Of a stretch of DNA of 64,000 bases, positions 38,430 through 47,731 are shown piece by piece. The DNA is from Acidocella facilis ATCC 35904. GTDB lineage: Bacteria; Pseudomonadota; Alphaproteobacteria; Acetobacterales; Acetobacteraceae. A program made the position numbers and the translations under genes. The stretch lies in assembly GCF_000687875.1 (NCBI RefSeq), contig NZ_JHYG01000005.1, forward strand, positions 1-64,000, in the 5' to 3' direction. The notes beneath the pieces were generated by a model. The model had not been told where the DNA came from and did no database searches. It was given only the letters and a program-made list of their open reading frames with translations. Position 1 is the stretch's first letter; every line of letters begins with the position of its first letter.

Positions 38430-40163
38430 ATGCCCATGAAAACCCCGCTTCAGATGCTGCGCGCGGCTGCCGCGATGGAGGACCTCTCAAAATCCTACGC
38501 GATGATCGAATTCGCGCCGGATGGCACGATCCTCGACGCGAATGACGCGTTTCTGCGCGCAACCGGCTATAGCCGCGCCGGCTTGATCGGCCAGGCACAT
38601 CGGATTCTGGTGACGCCCGAGGAAGCCGCCTCCGCCGCCTATCGCGGCTTCTGGGCCAGCTTGGCGGCGGGCCAGCTCCAAACCGGGGAGTTTCACCGCC
38701 GCCGCAAGGATGGGCGGGATTTATGGCTGCAAGCCTCCTACGCGCCCATCCGCGGGCGCGGCGGCAAGGTCACACGGGTGATCAAGCTGGCGCTGGACAC
38801 AACCGCGAGTCACGAGCAGGCCGACGCGGATAAAAACTTGCTCAAAGCGCTCGACCGCTCCCAGGCGGTGATCAGTTTCCGGCCGGACGGCACCATCATC
38901 GAGGCGAACGAGAATTTTCTTGCCGCGATCGGCTATCGGCTGGACGAGATCCAAGGCCGGCACCACCGCATGTTTGTGGACGCCGCCTATGCGGCCAGCC
39001 AGGATTATGAAAATTTCTGGGCAAAGCTGGGAAAGGGAGAGTTTTTGTCCGCCGAGTATAAACGGATTGGCAAGGGCGGCCGGGTTGTCTGGTTGCAGGC
39101 AAGCTATAATCCGGTTTTTGATAATGCCGGCAAGGTTGCCAGAATTGTGAAACTCGCCACCGACCTCACCGCGCGCATGGAGAATGTTCGGGAGGTGGGG
39201 GCTGGGCTCGCCGCCCTGGCGCAAGGCGATCTGACCGTCGAGGTTAACCACAAGCTGCTGCCCTCCCTCGATACATTGCGGGTGGATTTCAACAACGCCC
39301 TGGCGACGCTGCGCAAAACGATGCAAGGGGTTGCCAGCGCGGCGGAAACCATTCTGGACAACGCGACGACGGTCAGCCAGTCCGCCGCCCAACTCTCCCA
39401 GCGCACCGAGCAGCAGGCCGCCAGCCTCGAGGAAACCGCCGCCGCGCTGGAGGAGATCACCGTCACCGTCCGCAAATCCGCGGGGAACTCCGCCGACATG
39501 CGCAATATGGCGGGCAAGGCCAGGGACGATACGGCAAATTCCGGCCAGGTGGCCGGCGAGGCCGTGCAGACGATGGGCAAAATCGACGAAAGCTTCACAA
39601 AAATCGCCAATATCATCGGCGTCATCGACGAAATCGCGTTTCAGACGAATCTGCTGGCGCTGAATGCCGGGGTGGAGGCCGCCCGCGCCGGCGAGGCGGG
39701 GCGCGGCTTTGCCGTTGTCGCCACCGAAGTACGCGCCCTGGCGCAGCGCTCCGCCGATGCCGCGAAAGAGATCAAAACGCTGATTGGCGAGGCGGGAGGG
39801 ATTGTCGGCGCCGGGGTTAGCGCCGTGGCCGAGGCGCGGAAATCGCTGGAGCGGATCGCGGGGCATGTCGATGGCATCAACAGGAGCATCGGTGAAACCG
39901 CCGCCAGCGCCCAAGAGCAATCAACGGGGCTGGGTCAGATCAATAGCAGCATCGGCGAGATGGACCGGATGACCCAGGCCAATGCGGCGATGGCCCAGGA
40001 AGCGGCGGAGGCAAGCCAAAATCTGGAGAGAGCCGCCCAGGGCATTGCCGCGCAGCTGGCGCGCTTCAACACCGGAAAAGCTGGATCCGCATCCGCCCCG
40101 AAACTGGCAGCACGCAAATCGGAGGCCTTACAGGCCAGAAAAACCTTGGAAACGGTCAGATAA
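38430..40163 (+). CDS. Soluble methyl-accepting chemotaxis-type protein with two PAS domains
   Basis: A 577-residue receptor without membrane segments. PAS 1 spans about 22-130 ([20 protein letters not shown]) and PAS 2 about 145-250 ([20 protein letters not shown]), each followed by a PAC strand ([20 protein letters not shown]). A HAMP-like stretch ([11 protein letters not shown]) leads to the MCP signalling domain with the tip [20 protein letters not shown]. The layout matches the BdlA/Aer-like soluble type, where PAS domains sense redox or oxygen through a cofactor. No che or flagellar genes are in the window. The promoter lies after the rpsA terminator. ATG 38436 is an alternative start. 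Confidence 0.92.
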   Translation: MPMKTPLQMLRAAAAMEDLSKSYAMIEFAPDGTILDANDAFLRATGYSRAGLIGQAHRILVTPEEAASAAYRGFWASLAAGQLQTGEFHRRRKDGRDLWLQASYAPIRGRGGKVTRVIKLALDTTASHEQADADKNLLKALDRSQAVISFRPDGTIIEANENFLAAIGYRLDEIQGRHHRMFVDAAYAASQDYENFWAKLGKGEFLSAEYKRIGKGGRVVWLQASYNPVFDNAGKVARIVKLATDLTARMENVREVGAGLAALAQGDLTVEVNHKLLPSLDTLRVDFNNALATLRKTMQGVASAAETILDNATTVSQSAAQLSQRTEQQAASLEETAAALEEITVTVRKSAGNSADMRNMAGKARDDTANSGQVAGEAVQTMGKIDESFTKIANIIGVIDEIAFQTNLLALNAGVEAARAGEAGRGFAVVATEVRALAQRSADAAKEIKTLIGEAGGIVGAGVSAVAEARKSLERIAGHVDGINRSIGETAASAQEQSTGLGQINSSIGEMDRMTQANAAMAQEAAEASQNLERAAQGIAAQLARFNTGKAGSASAPKLAARKSEALQARKTLETVR

Positions 40164-40220
40164 ACATTGCCGGCAGGGACGTAAAAATAATCTCCAGAGC
40201 CCCCTGCTAAAGGCTTTCCC

Positions 40221-40571
40221 CTAATGCGCCGCGAGCTGAAGCTCAGGCGAGTCCTGAATGAAAACCTCTTCGCCAACGAAAAACCTTTGCGGTGGAGAGG
40301 ATGGCGAGAGGATCAGCGTTTTGATCGAGCCATCGGGCAACTGGACGATTATCTCGTCAGCCGACGAAGACGAGGCAACATCCCCCTGCCCCAGCGCCTG
40401 CATCACTGCCCCCAGAGCCTGTCCGCCGGAGACTTGGCGCACAACCAGAATTTTACCCCGCAAAGCGGCGCCGGAGCCAGACATAGCCTGGGGGGAGGAT
40501 GGCGGCGCGGAACTGGCGCAGCCAGCCAGACAACCGGATAATATGATCAATGAAAACCAGGCACGATCCAT
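40221..40571 (-). CDS. Small predicted lipoprotein of unknown function
   Basis: A 116-residue protein with a lipoprotein signal (MDRAWFSLIILSGCLAGC; lipidation at C18 in LAGC), a Ser/Pro/Gly-rich linker, and a compact domain (GKILVVRQVSGGQALGAVMQ, then EIIVQLPDGSIKTLIL and RFFVGEEVFIQ) that resembles the beta-rich end of SlyB/Pcp-type outer membrane lipoproteins. That likeness is weak, so no function is assigned. It converges with the chemoreceptor gene and is divergent from the transglycosylase. Confidence 0.7.
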   Translation of the reverse strand: MDRAWFSLIILSGCLAGCASSAPPSSPQAMSGSGAALRGKILVVRQVSGGQALGAVMQALGQGDVASSSSADEIIVQLPDGSIKTLILSPSSPPQRFFVGEEVFIQDSPELQLAAH

Positions 40572-40735
40572 ATCTGGTTGCTAGCATGCGGCCCCGACAA
40601 CCGATAGCGACAGAAGACGAGGTTTTTCTTGCCGCGAGTTTCCAGCTCGTTTAAGAGGTTATAGCGCCTTGTTTAAGCCATCATTGAGCTAAATAGTTCA
40701 AGTGGTGGCCAATAAATCGCGTGGAGGCTTAGATC

Positions 40736-42130
40736 TTGGGGGCTATCGGAAAGCTGGCAGTCAGCTTCACTCGGAAAGCTGCGAAATTCAGACCTGGGCT
40801 GGTTGCAGGATGCAGCAGCTTGGCTGTGCTTTCGGCATGCGCGGGTGGCCATAACAGCCGCACTGCCGCTGAATCCACGTCTTATTATCTTTCACACGCT
40901 GCCCATAATTATAATCCACCAGGCCCGCCAAGCGATCCATGGGGGCCTTACATTAAAGACGCGGCAGCGCATTTCGATGTTCCGGCAATGTGGATCCGCC
41001 AGGTCATGCGCGTTGAATCAGGTGGGCATGAATATAGTGGCGGCCATCTGATCGTCTCGTCTGCCGGGGCAATGGGCCTTATGCAGTTGGAGCCTGGAAC
41101 ATACCAGGAGATGGCTGACCGCTACGGCTTGGGAAACGACCCGTTTAATCCCTATGATAACATCATGGCGGGCGCCGCCTATATCCATGAGATGTATCAG
41201 ATCTACGGCTCGCCCGGATTTTTGGCGGCATATAATGCCGGCCCGGGGCGGCTGGACTCGTTCATCAATTATCATCGCCCTCTTCCAAGCGAGACGATCA
41301 ACTATGTGGCTATGATCGCCCCCAATATTGGCGGTTATTACCCTCGTCGCAGGTCCGCGGCGGATGAGCTCGCCTTGAACACTGAGCCGATGGGACGTAG
41401 TGGCGGCATTCTGCCAGACGGGTTTACGCCGGTAGCGCCCACAGCATCGCAATTGTCCGCGCCGGTTGAGGTCGCCTCGCTTGCACCCCGCGCTGGGGCC
41501 GAGGACGATTCGCCTGCGCCTGTTTCAATTCCCATCTCGTCCATCATGCCGGCGCCTGTACAAACGGCGCAGATCCAAACTCAGACCATTACGCCTGAGC
41601 AAGCCCCTCCACAGGCCATTCCGGCCCCAGCGCCTCAGCGGGCACAAATCCCTGTGAGTGTCGCATCTGCGTCTACGTCGTCGATCTACGCGCCAAACGC
41701 CTTGCCGGTTCCGCCGCCGGCGCCCCCTCCGGTCATTCACAGGACAGAGGTGGCGTTCGCAAGTCAGGCGTTACCGGCCCCGCCCCCCCCGCCGGCACGG
41801 CATGGATTTTCCTTGGTCCCCTCCGCCATGGCGGCGACGCTGCCGACTCAGCCCGTGGATTTCAACTCGGGCAAGCATAGCTGGGGCATTCAGGTCGGGG
41901 CCTATGATAGCTCTTCCAACGCCAAGGCCGCGCTTGGCATGGCGGAACTGACCGGCGCGCAGATTTTGATGAAAGCCCAGCCGATGGTCATGACCATCCA
42001 CACTGGCGATGGCACGAAATATCGCGCCCGCTTCGTGGGGCTGCATCATGACGAAGCGGTCAATGCCTGCAATCGGCTTTCCACCGGCCCGACGGGATGC
42101 GTGATCCTGTCGCCGGACGCGCAATCCTGA
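40736..42130 (+). CDS. Lytic transglycosylase lipoprotein with C-terminal SPOR domain
   Basis: Probably cleaves peptidoglycan in the periplasm near the division site. TTG 40736 was chosen since GGAGG lies 8 bases before it. The start gives a basic leader and lipobox LSAC with C35. An SLT domain at about 70-200 has catalytic E94 (RQVMRVESGG), SSAGAMGLMQLEPGTY and AYNAGPGRLDSFI. A long Pro/Ala/Gln linker (about 230-370) leads to a SPOR domain (SWGIQVGAYDSSSNAKAALG to the end), which binds glycan strands without stem peptides. Of 464 residues, this combination resembles a division-linked RlpA/MltE hybrid. An A/T-rich near-palindrome, TTGAGCTAAATAGTTCAA, lies in its promoter region. Confidence 0.88.
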   Translation: MGAIGKLAVSFTRKAAKFRPGLVAGCSSLAVLSACAGGHNSRTAAESTSYYLSHAAHNYNPPGPPSDPWGPYIKDAAAHFDVPAMWIRQVMRVESGGHEYSGGHLIVSSAGAMGLMQLEPGTYQEMADRYGLGNDPFNPYDNIMAGAAYIHEMYQIYGSPGFLAAYNAGPGRLDSFINYHRPLPSETINYVAMIAPNIGGYYPRRRSAADELALNTEPMGRSGGILPDGFTPVAPTASQLSAPVEVASLAPRAGAEDDSPAPVSIPISSIMPAPVQTAQIQTQTITPEQAPPQAIPAPAPQRAQIPVSVASASTSSIYAPNALPVPPPAPPPVIHRTEVAFASQALPAPPPPPARHGFSLVPSAMAATLPTQPVDFNSGKHSWGIQVGAYDSSSNAKAALGMAELTGAQILMKAQPMVMTIHTGDGTKYRARFVGLHHDEAVNACNRLSTGPTGCVILSPDAQS

Positions 42131-42136
42131 CCCTGT

Positions 42137-42175
42137 CCCGGGGCGGCGTCCATGACGTCGGCCCCGGGAGCTTTT
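42137..42175. terminator. Terminator between the transglycosylase and aroKB
   Basis: CCCGGGGC (42137-42144) pairs with GCCCCGGG (42161-42168); the loop can pair further (GGCGT with ACGTC, one mismatch). CTTTT follows on the plus strand. It lies between converging genes. Confidence 0.75.
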
Positions 42176-42181
42176 CCCCAG

Positions 42182-43840
42182 CTAAATGGCGCCGTTGGCG
42201 ATCAACGCCAGGCGAACGGCATCCTCAGGAACGTCTCCGCTCGTAAAGGCGCGGCCGATGCCGCGTGTCAGCACGAAATGGAGTTTTCCGTCGCGGTTCT
42301 TCTTGTCGAGCTTCATATGCGCCAACAACCTGTCCGCAGATAGGCCGGCGATGCGGGTGGGCAGCCCCACCCCAGCCAAATGCTGCGCGATGCGCGGCGC
42401 ATCCTCCTGAGGGGCCAGGCCCAGCAAAGCCGAGAGATGCGAGGCCAGAACAAGCCCGATGGAAACGGCCTCACCGTGCAGCAATTCGCCGCCATAGCCG
42501 GTCTCGGCCTCAAACGCATGCGCGAAGGTGTGACCCAGATTAAGAAGCGCCCGACCATCATTGGGTTTGGTTTCCCGCTCATCGTCGCCCACGATGCGCG
42601 CCTTGAACTGCACGGCATACTCGACTGCCTGCGCCAGAGCCTGCTTGTCGTCAGCCAACAAGGACGCGGCATGGGCCTCGCACCATTCATAGAATGCCGG
42701 GTCGGCAATCAGGCCAGTTTTTACGATTTCCGCATAGCCGGCCCGGCGCTCGCGCACCGGCAGCGTGTCGAGGATGCCGGTATCCGCCAGCACCACCAAG
42801 GGCTGATAAAAGGCGCCGACGAGATTTTTCCCGTGCGCGGCGTTGATGCCGGTCTTGCCGCCAACCGAGCTATCGACCTGGGACAGCAAGGTTGTCGGGA
42901 TCTGAACGAAAGGAACGCCCCGCATGACGGAGGCCGCGGCAAACCCCGCCAAATCCCCAACAACCCCGCCGCCCAGGGCAATGATTGTGGTTCTGCGATC
43001 TATTCTCGCGGCCAGCATGTCTTCAACGAGCCGGTGCCAACATGCGAAACTTTTTGAAGCCTCCCCTGGCGGCACGATGAGGGCTTGATGGGCGATCCCC
43101 ACCTCGTCCAGGCTCCCCTTCAAACCCGCCAAATGCAGATCGGCGACGGTTTGATCCGTGACGATGATGCAGCGGGGCTGGGGCAGCAAGGGCGCGATCA
43201 GTGCACCGGCACGCGCGAGCAAACCGTCTCCAATCACGACCTCATAGCTCGATTGGGACAGCGCGACGTCAACTTTTCGGGCCGCGCGATATTGTTCCAG
43301 CGCTTGGGCGACTTTGGCAGTGGTCACTTGGGGGGGGTCCTCAGATCCATCAACGATGATATCAGCCAACGCATAGACCGGGCTACGCACGGCGGAAAGC
43401 TTGCTCAAAATATCCGCGGGATTGCCTGCATTCAAAAGCGGCCGGTGGGTTCTTCCGGAGGTGCGCTGGACGAGCACAGGAATCGGGCAGCGAAGCCAGA
43501 CCGAAACCGCATATTCACGGATCGTGGCTCTGGTCTCGGCATCCATGAATGCGCCGCCGCCTGTCGCCAGCACGATCCGGCCTTGGCTCAATAAACGCTT
43601 GATGACCCGCTTTTCCCCAGCACGAAAATAAGCCTCGCCATGGGTTTTGAAAATTTCGCTGATCGTCATCCCGGCGGCGCGTTCGATTTCTTCATCAGCG
43701 TCAAAAAACGGCAGCTTCAACAATGCGGAAAGCCGCTTCCCAATGGCTGTTTTGCCGGCTCCCATCAGGCCGACCAACACGATGCTTCGTGCCATGTGAG
43801 ACGCGCTTTCGTCAGGCGCAGTTTGACTATTGAGTGACAT
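42182..43840 (-). CDS. aroKB: Shikimate kinase / 3-dehydroquinate synthase fusion
   Basis: One 552-residue protein covers two steps of the shikimate pathway. Residues 16-185 are shikimate kinase, with Walker A GLMGAGKTAIGK (24-35), the shikimate-binding FFDADEEIE and ATGGGAFMD, and the lid RTSGRTHRPLL. Residues about 190-552 are 3-dehydroquinate synthase (AroB), with the NAD site GGGVVGDLAGFAAA, QIPTTLLSQVDSSVGGKTGI and LNLGHTFAHAFEAE with a zinc histidine. In most bacteria these are separate, adjacent genes; the fusion is known from acetic-acid-type alphaproteobacteria and supports that placement. The gene is divergent from xerD. Confidence 0.95.
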   Translation of the reverse strand: MSLNSQTAPDESASHMARSIVLVGLMGAGKTAIGKRLSALLKLPFFDADEEIERAAGMTISEIFKTHGEAYFRAGEKRVIKRLLSQGRIVLATGGGAFMDAETRATIREYAVSVWLRCPIPVLVQRTSGRTHRPLLNAGNPADILSKLSAVRSPVYALADIIVDGSEDPPQVTTAKVAQALEQYRAARKVDVALSQSSYEVVIGDGLLARAGALIAPLLPQPRCIIVTDQTVADLHLAGLKGSLDEVGIAHQALIVPPGEASKSFACWHRLVEDMLAARIDRRTTIIALGGGVVGDLAGFAAASVMRGVPFVQIPTTLLSQVDSSVGGKTGINAAHGKNLVGAFYQPLVVLADTGILDTLPVRERRAGYAEIVKTGLIADPAFYEWCEAHAASLLADDKQALAQAVEYAVQFKARIVGDDERETKPNDGRALLNLGHTFAHAFEAETGYGGELLHGEAVSIGLVLASHLSALLGLAPQEDAPRIAQHLAGVGLPTRIAGLSADRLLAHMKLDKKNRDGKLHFVLTRGIGRAFTSGDVPEDAVRLALIANGAI

Positions 43841-43888
43841 CGGCGTGGACGCTTATCACATTGGTTTCAACGGCGTTAGAGGCAGATT

Positions 43889-44791
43889 ATGGCGCAAGAT
43901 CAAGTCGAAGCCTTTTTGGAAATGCTCGCTGCGGAGCGCGGCGCCACCCCAAACACGTTAAACGCGTATCAGTCTGATATCATTGGCTTTTGTGGATTTT
44001 TACCTCCGCAGCAAGGGCTGCTGACCGCACAAGCCTCGGACATCTCGGCCTATCTGCAGAGCCTTGCGCAATCCGGCATGGCCGCCAAAACCCAGGCGCG
44101 GCGCCTCTCGACCCTACGGCAATTTTATCTCTTCCTGCTGCGTGAAGGGGTGAGGAATGACAATCCGGCGAGCGAGATGCCCACGCCGAAGAGGCCGAAA
44201 AGCCTACCCAAATATCTCAGCGAAAACGAGGTCGATGCCTTGCTGGCCGCAGCCGAACAGATGGATGGTGGCCCCGGTTTGAAGGCACATGCCGGATTGG
44301 AAATTCTGTATTCCACGGGCCTTCGAATCAGCGAAATGCTGGACCTGAAGCGCAGCGCGTTCAACCCGAATACGGCAATTCTCTTGGTCAAAGGGAAAGG
44401 CGGCAAGGAACGTATTGTGCCCGTTTCCGAGCCTGCACGACGCGCCGCCTCTGCCCTGCAGAGCTTCAACGGCGCCAAATCCCGCTATCTATTTCCCGGC
44501 CGGGATGCCCGCAAACCGATGACACGGCAAGGCTTTGCCTTGCTTCTGAAGCAGCTCGCCTTGGAAGCCGGCCTCGACCCGGCGCGCCTGTCGCCTCATG
44601 TTCTCAGGCATTCATTTGCCTCACACCTGTTGGCACGAGGGGCCGATCTGCGCGCGGTCCAAAAGCTCCTCGGCCACGCCGATATCGCCACGACGGAAAT
44701 TTATACGCATGTGCTGGCAGAGCGGCTGCAAAAATTGGTGCAGGCGCATCATCCGCTTGGCGAGGCAAAGCCTAAGCCGGCAAACGGCTGA
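43889..44791 (+). CDS. xerD: Site-specific tyrosine recombinase XerD
   Basis: With XerC it resolves chromosome dimers at dif during division. Of 300 residues, the N-terminal core-binding domain (VEAFLEMLAAERGATPNTLN) precedes the catalytic domain with R146 (STGLRISEML), the lysine in KGKGGKERIVP, H237 and R240 (HVLRHSF), H263 (LLGHADI) and nucleophile Y272. The full catalytic set is present and the length is normal, so this is the housekeeping XerD, not a phage integrase. The aroKB-xerD divergence is common in alphaproteobacteria. Its 3' end overlaps the convergent glycosyltransferase gene by 20 bases. Confidence 0.93.
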   Translation: MAQDQVEAFLEMLAAERGATPNTLNAYQSDIIGFCGFLPPQQGLLTAQASDISAYLQSLAQSGMAAKTQARRLSTLRQFYLFLLREGVRNDNPASEMPTPKRPKSLPKYLSENEVDALLAAAEQMDGGPGLKAHAGLEILYSTGLRISEMLDLKRSAFNPNTAILLVKGKGGKERIVPVSEPARRAASALQSFNGAKSRYLFPGRDARKPMTRQGFALLLKQLALEAGLDPARLSPHVLRHSFASHLLARGADLRAVQKLLGHADIATTEIYTHVLAERLQKLVQAHHPLGEAKPKPANG

Positions 44792-45764
44792 AAAGCTTTT
44801 TATGAAGCCAGTGAAAGACCGGGTCTCGATGCCATGCTTCGTGCTGGCGCAAATAAACTTGCATCGCCGGCGGTATCCGCCTTCGCGATGACAGGGGGAA
44901 ACGTCGCGCCTCGACCATTCCCTGCCAGGCCGCAGACAGGCAGCCATGCTGAGCCGCAATCATCGCGTAAGCACAAAAGAACAACAGCAGAGCCGACACG
45001 GGCTGCCGCCATTTTCGACCTATGATAAGCCGGTTGCGCACAAAATGGCGCATCCTGTCTCCGCGCCATGCGACCCTGGCTTCACATGCCGTCGCATGAA
45101 GAACCTTCAGGCTACCATCATAGATAATCCGCCATCCACGGCTGATCGCGGAGAGGCAGAAATCATACTCCTCCCAGGTAAAGAAGAAATTCTCGTCAAA
45201 CCCTCCGACCGAAGCCCAGGCTGCGCGTCTGATCGCGTAACCGGCGCCGACAAATCTGGTGGTTTCGAATTTTGATTGGTATCGATCGAGCAGCCGGTCC
45301 GCATAGCCCCAACTCGATAAGTCCGGCCCTTTCCCGTCGGACGTCAATATTGCAAAACCCAGCGCGCCAAGTTCTGGCAATCGACTAAAAGCACGCACGG
45401 CGCCGGCCACGACGAACCGATTCGCAAAGCAAGCATCGTTATCCAGCCCTATGAGTATCTGCCCATGCCCGCGCGATGCCAGAAGATTGCGACCCGCGGC
45501 AACGCCGATATTCTCCGCGACCGCGTATAATGCGCAGTTATCAACAGCTGAGAGCATCCGCACAAGGGCGCGCAGCGTATCGGGAGAAGAGCCCTGGTCC
45601 AAAACCGAGATATGGGCGCTGCACCCGCGCTGCGCTTGCGCTGAGGCGATGGCCTGTTTTGTCTCTTCAAGTCTGTTATAACAAAGAATAGTGATATCCG
45701 CGTCATAGGCACCGACAGGCGGACGCTGGCCGGCAATCAATTTCGGGACAGTCTCAGACAGCAT
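44772..45764 (-). CDS. Glycosyltransferase family 2
   Basis: A 330-residue GT-A enzyme that probably adds a sugar (rhamnosyl or similar) to a lipid-linked polysaccharide intermediate on the cytoplasmic face. The N-terminus DITILCYNRLEETKQAIASA is the nucleotide-binding strand; metal-binding LIGLDNDACFANRF and the acceptor motif FTWEEYDFCLSAISRGW (ExDxxxR-like) follow. A hydrophobic segment (ALLLFFCAYAMIAAQHGCL) lies near the C-terminus. It overlaps the priming sugar transferase gene upstream by 11 bases, so the two work in one pathway. Confidence 0.88.
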   Translation of the reverse strand: MLSETVPKLIAGQRPPVGAYDADITILCYNRLEETKQAIASAQAQRGCSAHISVLDQGSSPDTLRALVRMLSAVDNCALYAVAENIGVAAGRNLLASRGHGQILIGLDNDACFANRFVVAGAVRAFSRLPELGALGFAILTSDGKGPDLSSWGYADRLLDRYQSKFETTRFVGAGYAIRRAAWASVGGFDENFFFTWEEYDFCLSAISRGWRIIYDGSLKVLHATACEARVAWRGDRMRHFVRNRLIIGRKWRQPVSALLLFFCAYAMIAAQHGCLSAAWQGMVEARRFPLSSRRRIPPAMQVYLRQHEAWHRDPVFHWLHKKLFSRLPA

Positions 45765-47190
45765 TATGCGGCCTGAATGGAACTTGCAGTGTTTGAAAAA
45801 GTATCTTGATATCGAGCATCAACGACCAGGCCCGAATATATTCAAGATCACTGGATAAGCGGCCTTCCAAAGCGCTGAGCTTTCCGGTCTCTCCACGCTG
45901 TCCGCGTATCTGCGCGAGACCAGTGATACCGGGCTTAACGCGATGCCTGATCTTATAAAGTTTCAGCGCCTGCTCGAAACTTATCCCTTCGACCATGGTT
46001 TCCGGTGCATGCGGCCGCGGCCCGACCAGCGACATGTCGCCTTTGAGTACGTTGATCAATTGCAACAGCTCGTCCAGCGACGTACGCCGCAAGAACCGCC
46101 CTATTTTCGTAATTCGCAAATCCCCTGCAACGGCTTGCGAAAAGCACGCGTTCCGCACATGACGCATGGTACGAAACTTGAATACCGTAAAGGGCAGTCC
46201 CTGCGCGCCGATGCGGCTCTGCCTGAATATAATCGGCCCTGGCCCGCTCACGCTTACAAGGCATGCAATCCCCGCCAAAATCGGTACAAACAGAATGAGC
46301 AGCAGCGTGGAAACCACGATATCAAAGCAGCGCTTGGTCCAATCGTTTGACGTTACAAGATCGTCCGTCAAAACCGGAACGATCCGGCATGAGCCGCTTT
46401 CGCCGCGCAGGCAGGTTGGTATGTTCAACGACACATCGAAAGCAAGCCAGATCCTTACCGGGAACGACAAGATCTCGCGCAACAACGTCGAAAATGCAGC
46501 GTCTTCAAATGCATCAAAATCTGAATGATGCACGAACACAACATCCCGCCTTCGTTGGCTGGCGCAACGCGCAATGAAATCATCGCGATCGCGAAATTCA
46601 GGCCAATGACTTTGTTCGCGTAGTTCCGCCAGATACAGGACGCCGAGTATCCGTTTTGGCTGTTCCTGTTGGGCTAACGCGAGTTCTAAGTCAGCGGGGC
46701 AGTGATCGTGGCAAACCACGAAGACGCCTTCAGAGACTTGTCTCGACGGTTGCGCAGTCTTCAGCAAGAGATGACAGCCAAGCAGCAGCAGCGGCGTGAT
46801 GGCGAGATCCAGAACGGTCCAATACCCGGTCAGGACAGCCGAATGGTCAAAAAAAGCTGCAAAAGCCAAAGCAGCAGAGCTTGTCGCCACATACGAAATG
46901 GCGACCACGACACCGCCATGCCATGATGCACGCAGTTCGAAACATCTATGGGATGCGGCGAGGCTGACCGACAACAACGCCAACGTGCCCCACAGCCCGG
47001 CATAGTGCAGCATGTCGCCATTAGCCTCCCCCAGCGCCCGTGTCGCACCAGGAACCAAGAGAATTATAAAAAAATCGGCTATCGGCAGGAGGTATGCAGA
47101 TCTCGGTTCTGCAACGAAGCGTCTCACAAGCGCGGTCAAGCGATCAGTTAAAGCCACGCGCGTACCGTATCCATCCCGATATTCAACCAT
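45754..47190 (-). CDS. Polyprenyl-phosphate sugar-1-phosphate transferase (priming enzyme for exopolysaccharide)
   Basis: Starts surface polysaccharide assembly by moving a sugar phosphate from a UDP-sugar to undecaprenyl phosphate. The N-terminal half has four hydrophobic segments and a soluble CoA-binding-like region. The C-terminal catalytic domain has KRCFDIVVSTLLLILFVPIL, the conserved FRQSRIGAQGLPFTVFKFRT and the motif LRRTSLDELLQLINVLKGDM with DE, then SLVGPRPHAPE, the bacterial sugar transferase signature of WcaJ/ExoY/PssY. About 478 residues. ATG 47190 was preferred to a TTG 12 bases upstream. The glycosyltransferase gene overlaps its end. Confidence 0.92.
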   Translation of the reverse strand: MVEYRDGYGTRVALTDRLTALVRRFVAEPRSAYLLPIADFFIILLVPGATRALGEANGDMLHYAGLWGTLALLSVSLAASHRCFELRASWHGGVVVAISYVATSSAALAFAAFFDHSAVLTGYWTVLDLAITPLLLLGCHLLLKTAQPSRQVSEGVFVVCHDHCPADLELALAQQEQPKRILGVLYLAELREQSHWPEFRDRDDFIARCASQRRRDVVFVHHSDFDAFEDAAFSTLLREILSFPVRIWLAFDVSLNIPTCLRGESGSCRIVPVLTDDLVTSNDWTKRCFDIVVSTLLLILFVPILAGIACLVSVSGPGPIIFRQSRIGAQGLPFTVFKFRTMRHVRNACFSQAVAGDLRITKIGRFLRRTSLDELLQLINVLKGDMSLVGPRPHAPETMVEGISFEQALKLYKIRHRVKPGITGLAQIRGQRGETGKLSALEGRLSSDLEYIRAWSLMLDIKILFQTLQVPFRPHNAV

Positions 47191-47239
47191 GGCAAACACC
47201 AAAAGGTTGTAAAATTTTTAAATTTTACCTCAGGTTGTA

Positions 47240-47731
47240 TTACCGGAAAACAAACGTTTTGGAAAGAAAATAATTAAAGACCAGTCCAGCGAGCGAACCC
47301 GCAGCCACACCAATGATCGGATAAGCCACAACGACGCCGCTCGACGCAACCAGGAAAAAGAAAACGCCGCGATTGGCAACAAAGCCGATCGAGTTCGCAA
47401 TCAGAAATTTTGCCCACTGCAGATGCAGCGGTGCATGGTCAATGCCTCGAAATGTCCAAATGCGGTTGAGGAACCAGTTGAAGCTTGCCGCGACAACGAA
47501 GCTCACCGTCCCCGCTACATATAAATTCACAACAGGATGCAACAGATAAACCGTTGCGGTATCACATAAAAAACCCAACGTTCCGACGATCGCAAATCGC
47601 AGGAACGATGCGCTGACTCCCAAACGAGAGCCGAAGCCCACTATCTTATCGAGCAAATATAGTGGGCTAGCGGCCGTCAAAGCTGTTTGCTCAACCGGCA
47701 AACGGATCTTGCATGAGAATGGTATCATCAC
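47240..47731 (-). CDS. GtrA-family membrane protein
   Basis: A 163-residue protein with four hydrophobic segments: [60 protein letters not shown] and [18 protein letters not shown]. This is the GtrA/DPMS family, thought to flip or carry polyprenyl-linked sugars across the membrane for O-antigen or cell-wall decoration. Its start lies 41 bases inside purA; a shorter start after the purA stop is possible. It is followed by the sugar transferase gene, which fits a polysaccharide role. Confidence 0.88.
   Translation of the reverse strand: MMIPFSCKIRLPVEQTALTAASPLYLLDKIVGFGSRLGVSASFLRFAIVGTLGFLCDTATVYLLHPVVNLYVAGTVSFVVAASFNWFLNRIWTFRGIDHAPLHLQWAKFLIANSIGFVANRGVFFFLVASSGVVVAYPIIGVAAGSLAGLVFNYFLSKTFVFR

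Noticed and set aside
43889-44791. XerD as a phage or integrative-element integrase
   Set aside because: Length, motif set and divergence from aroKB match the housekeeping recombinase; no tRNA or phage genes are adjacent.
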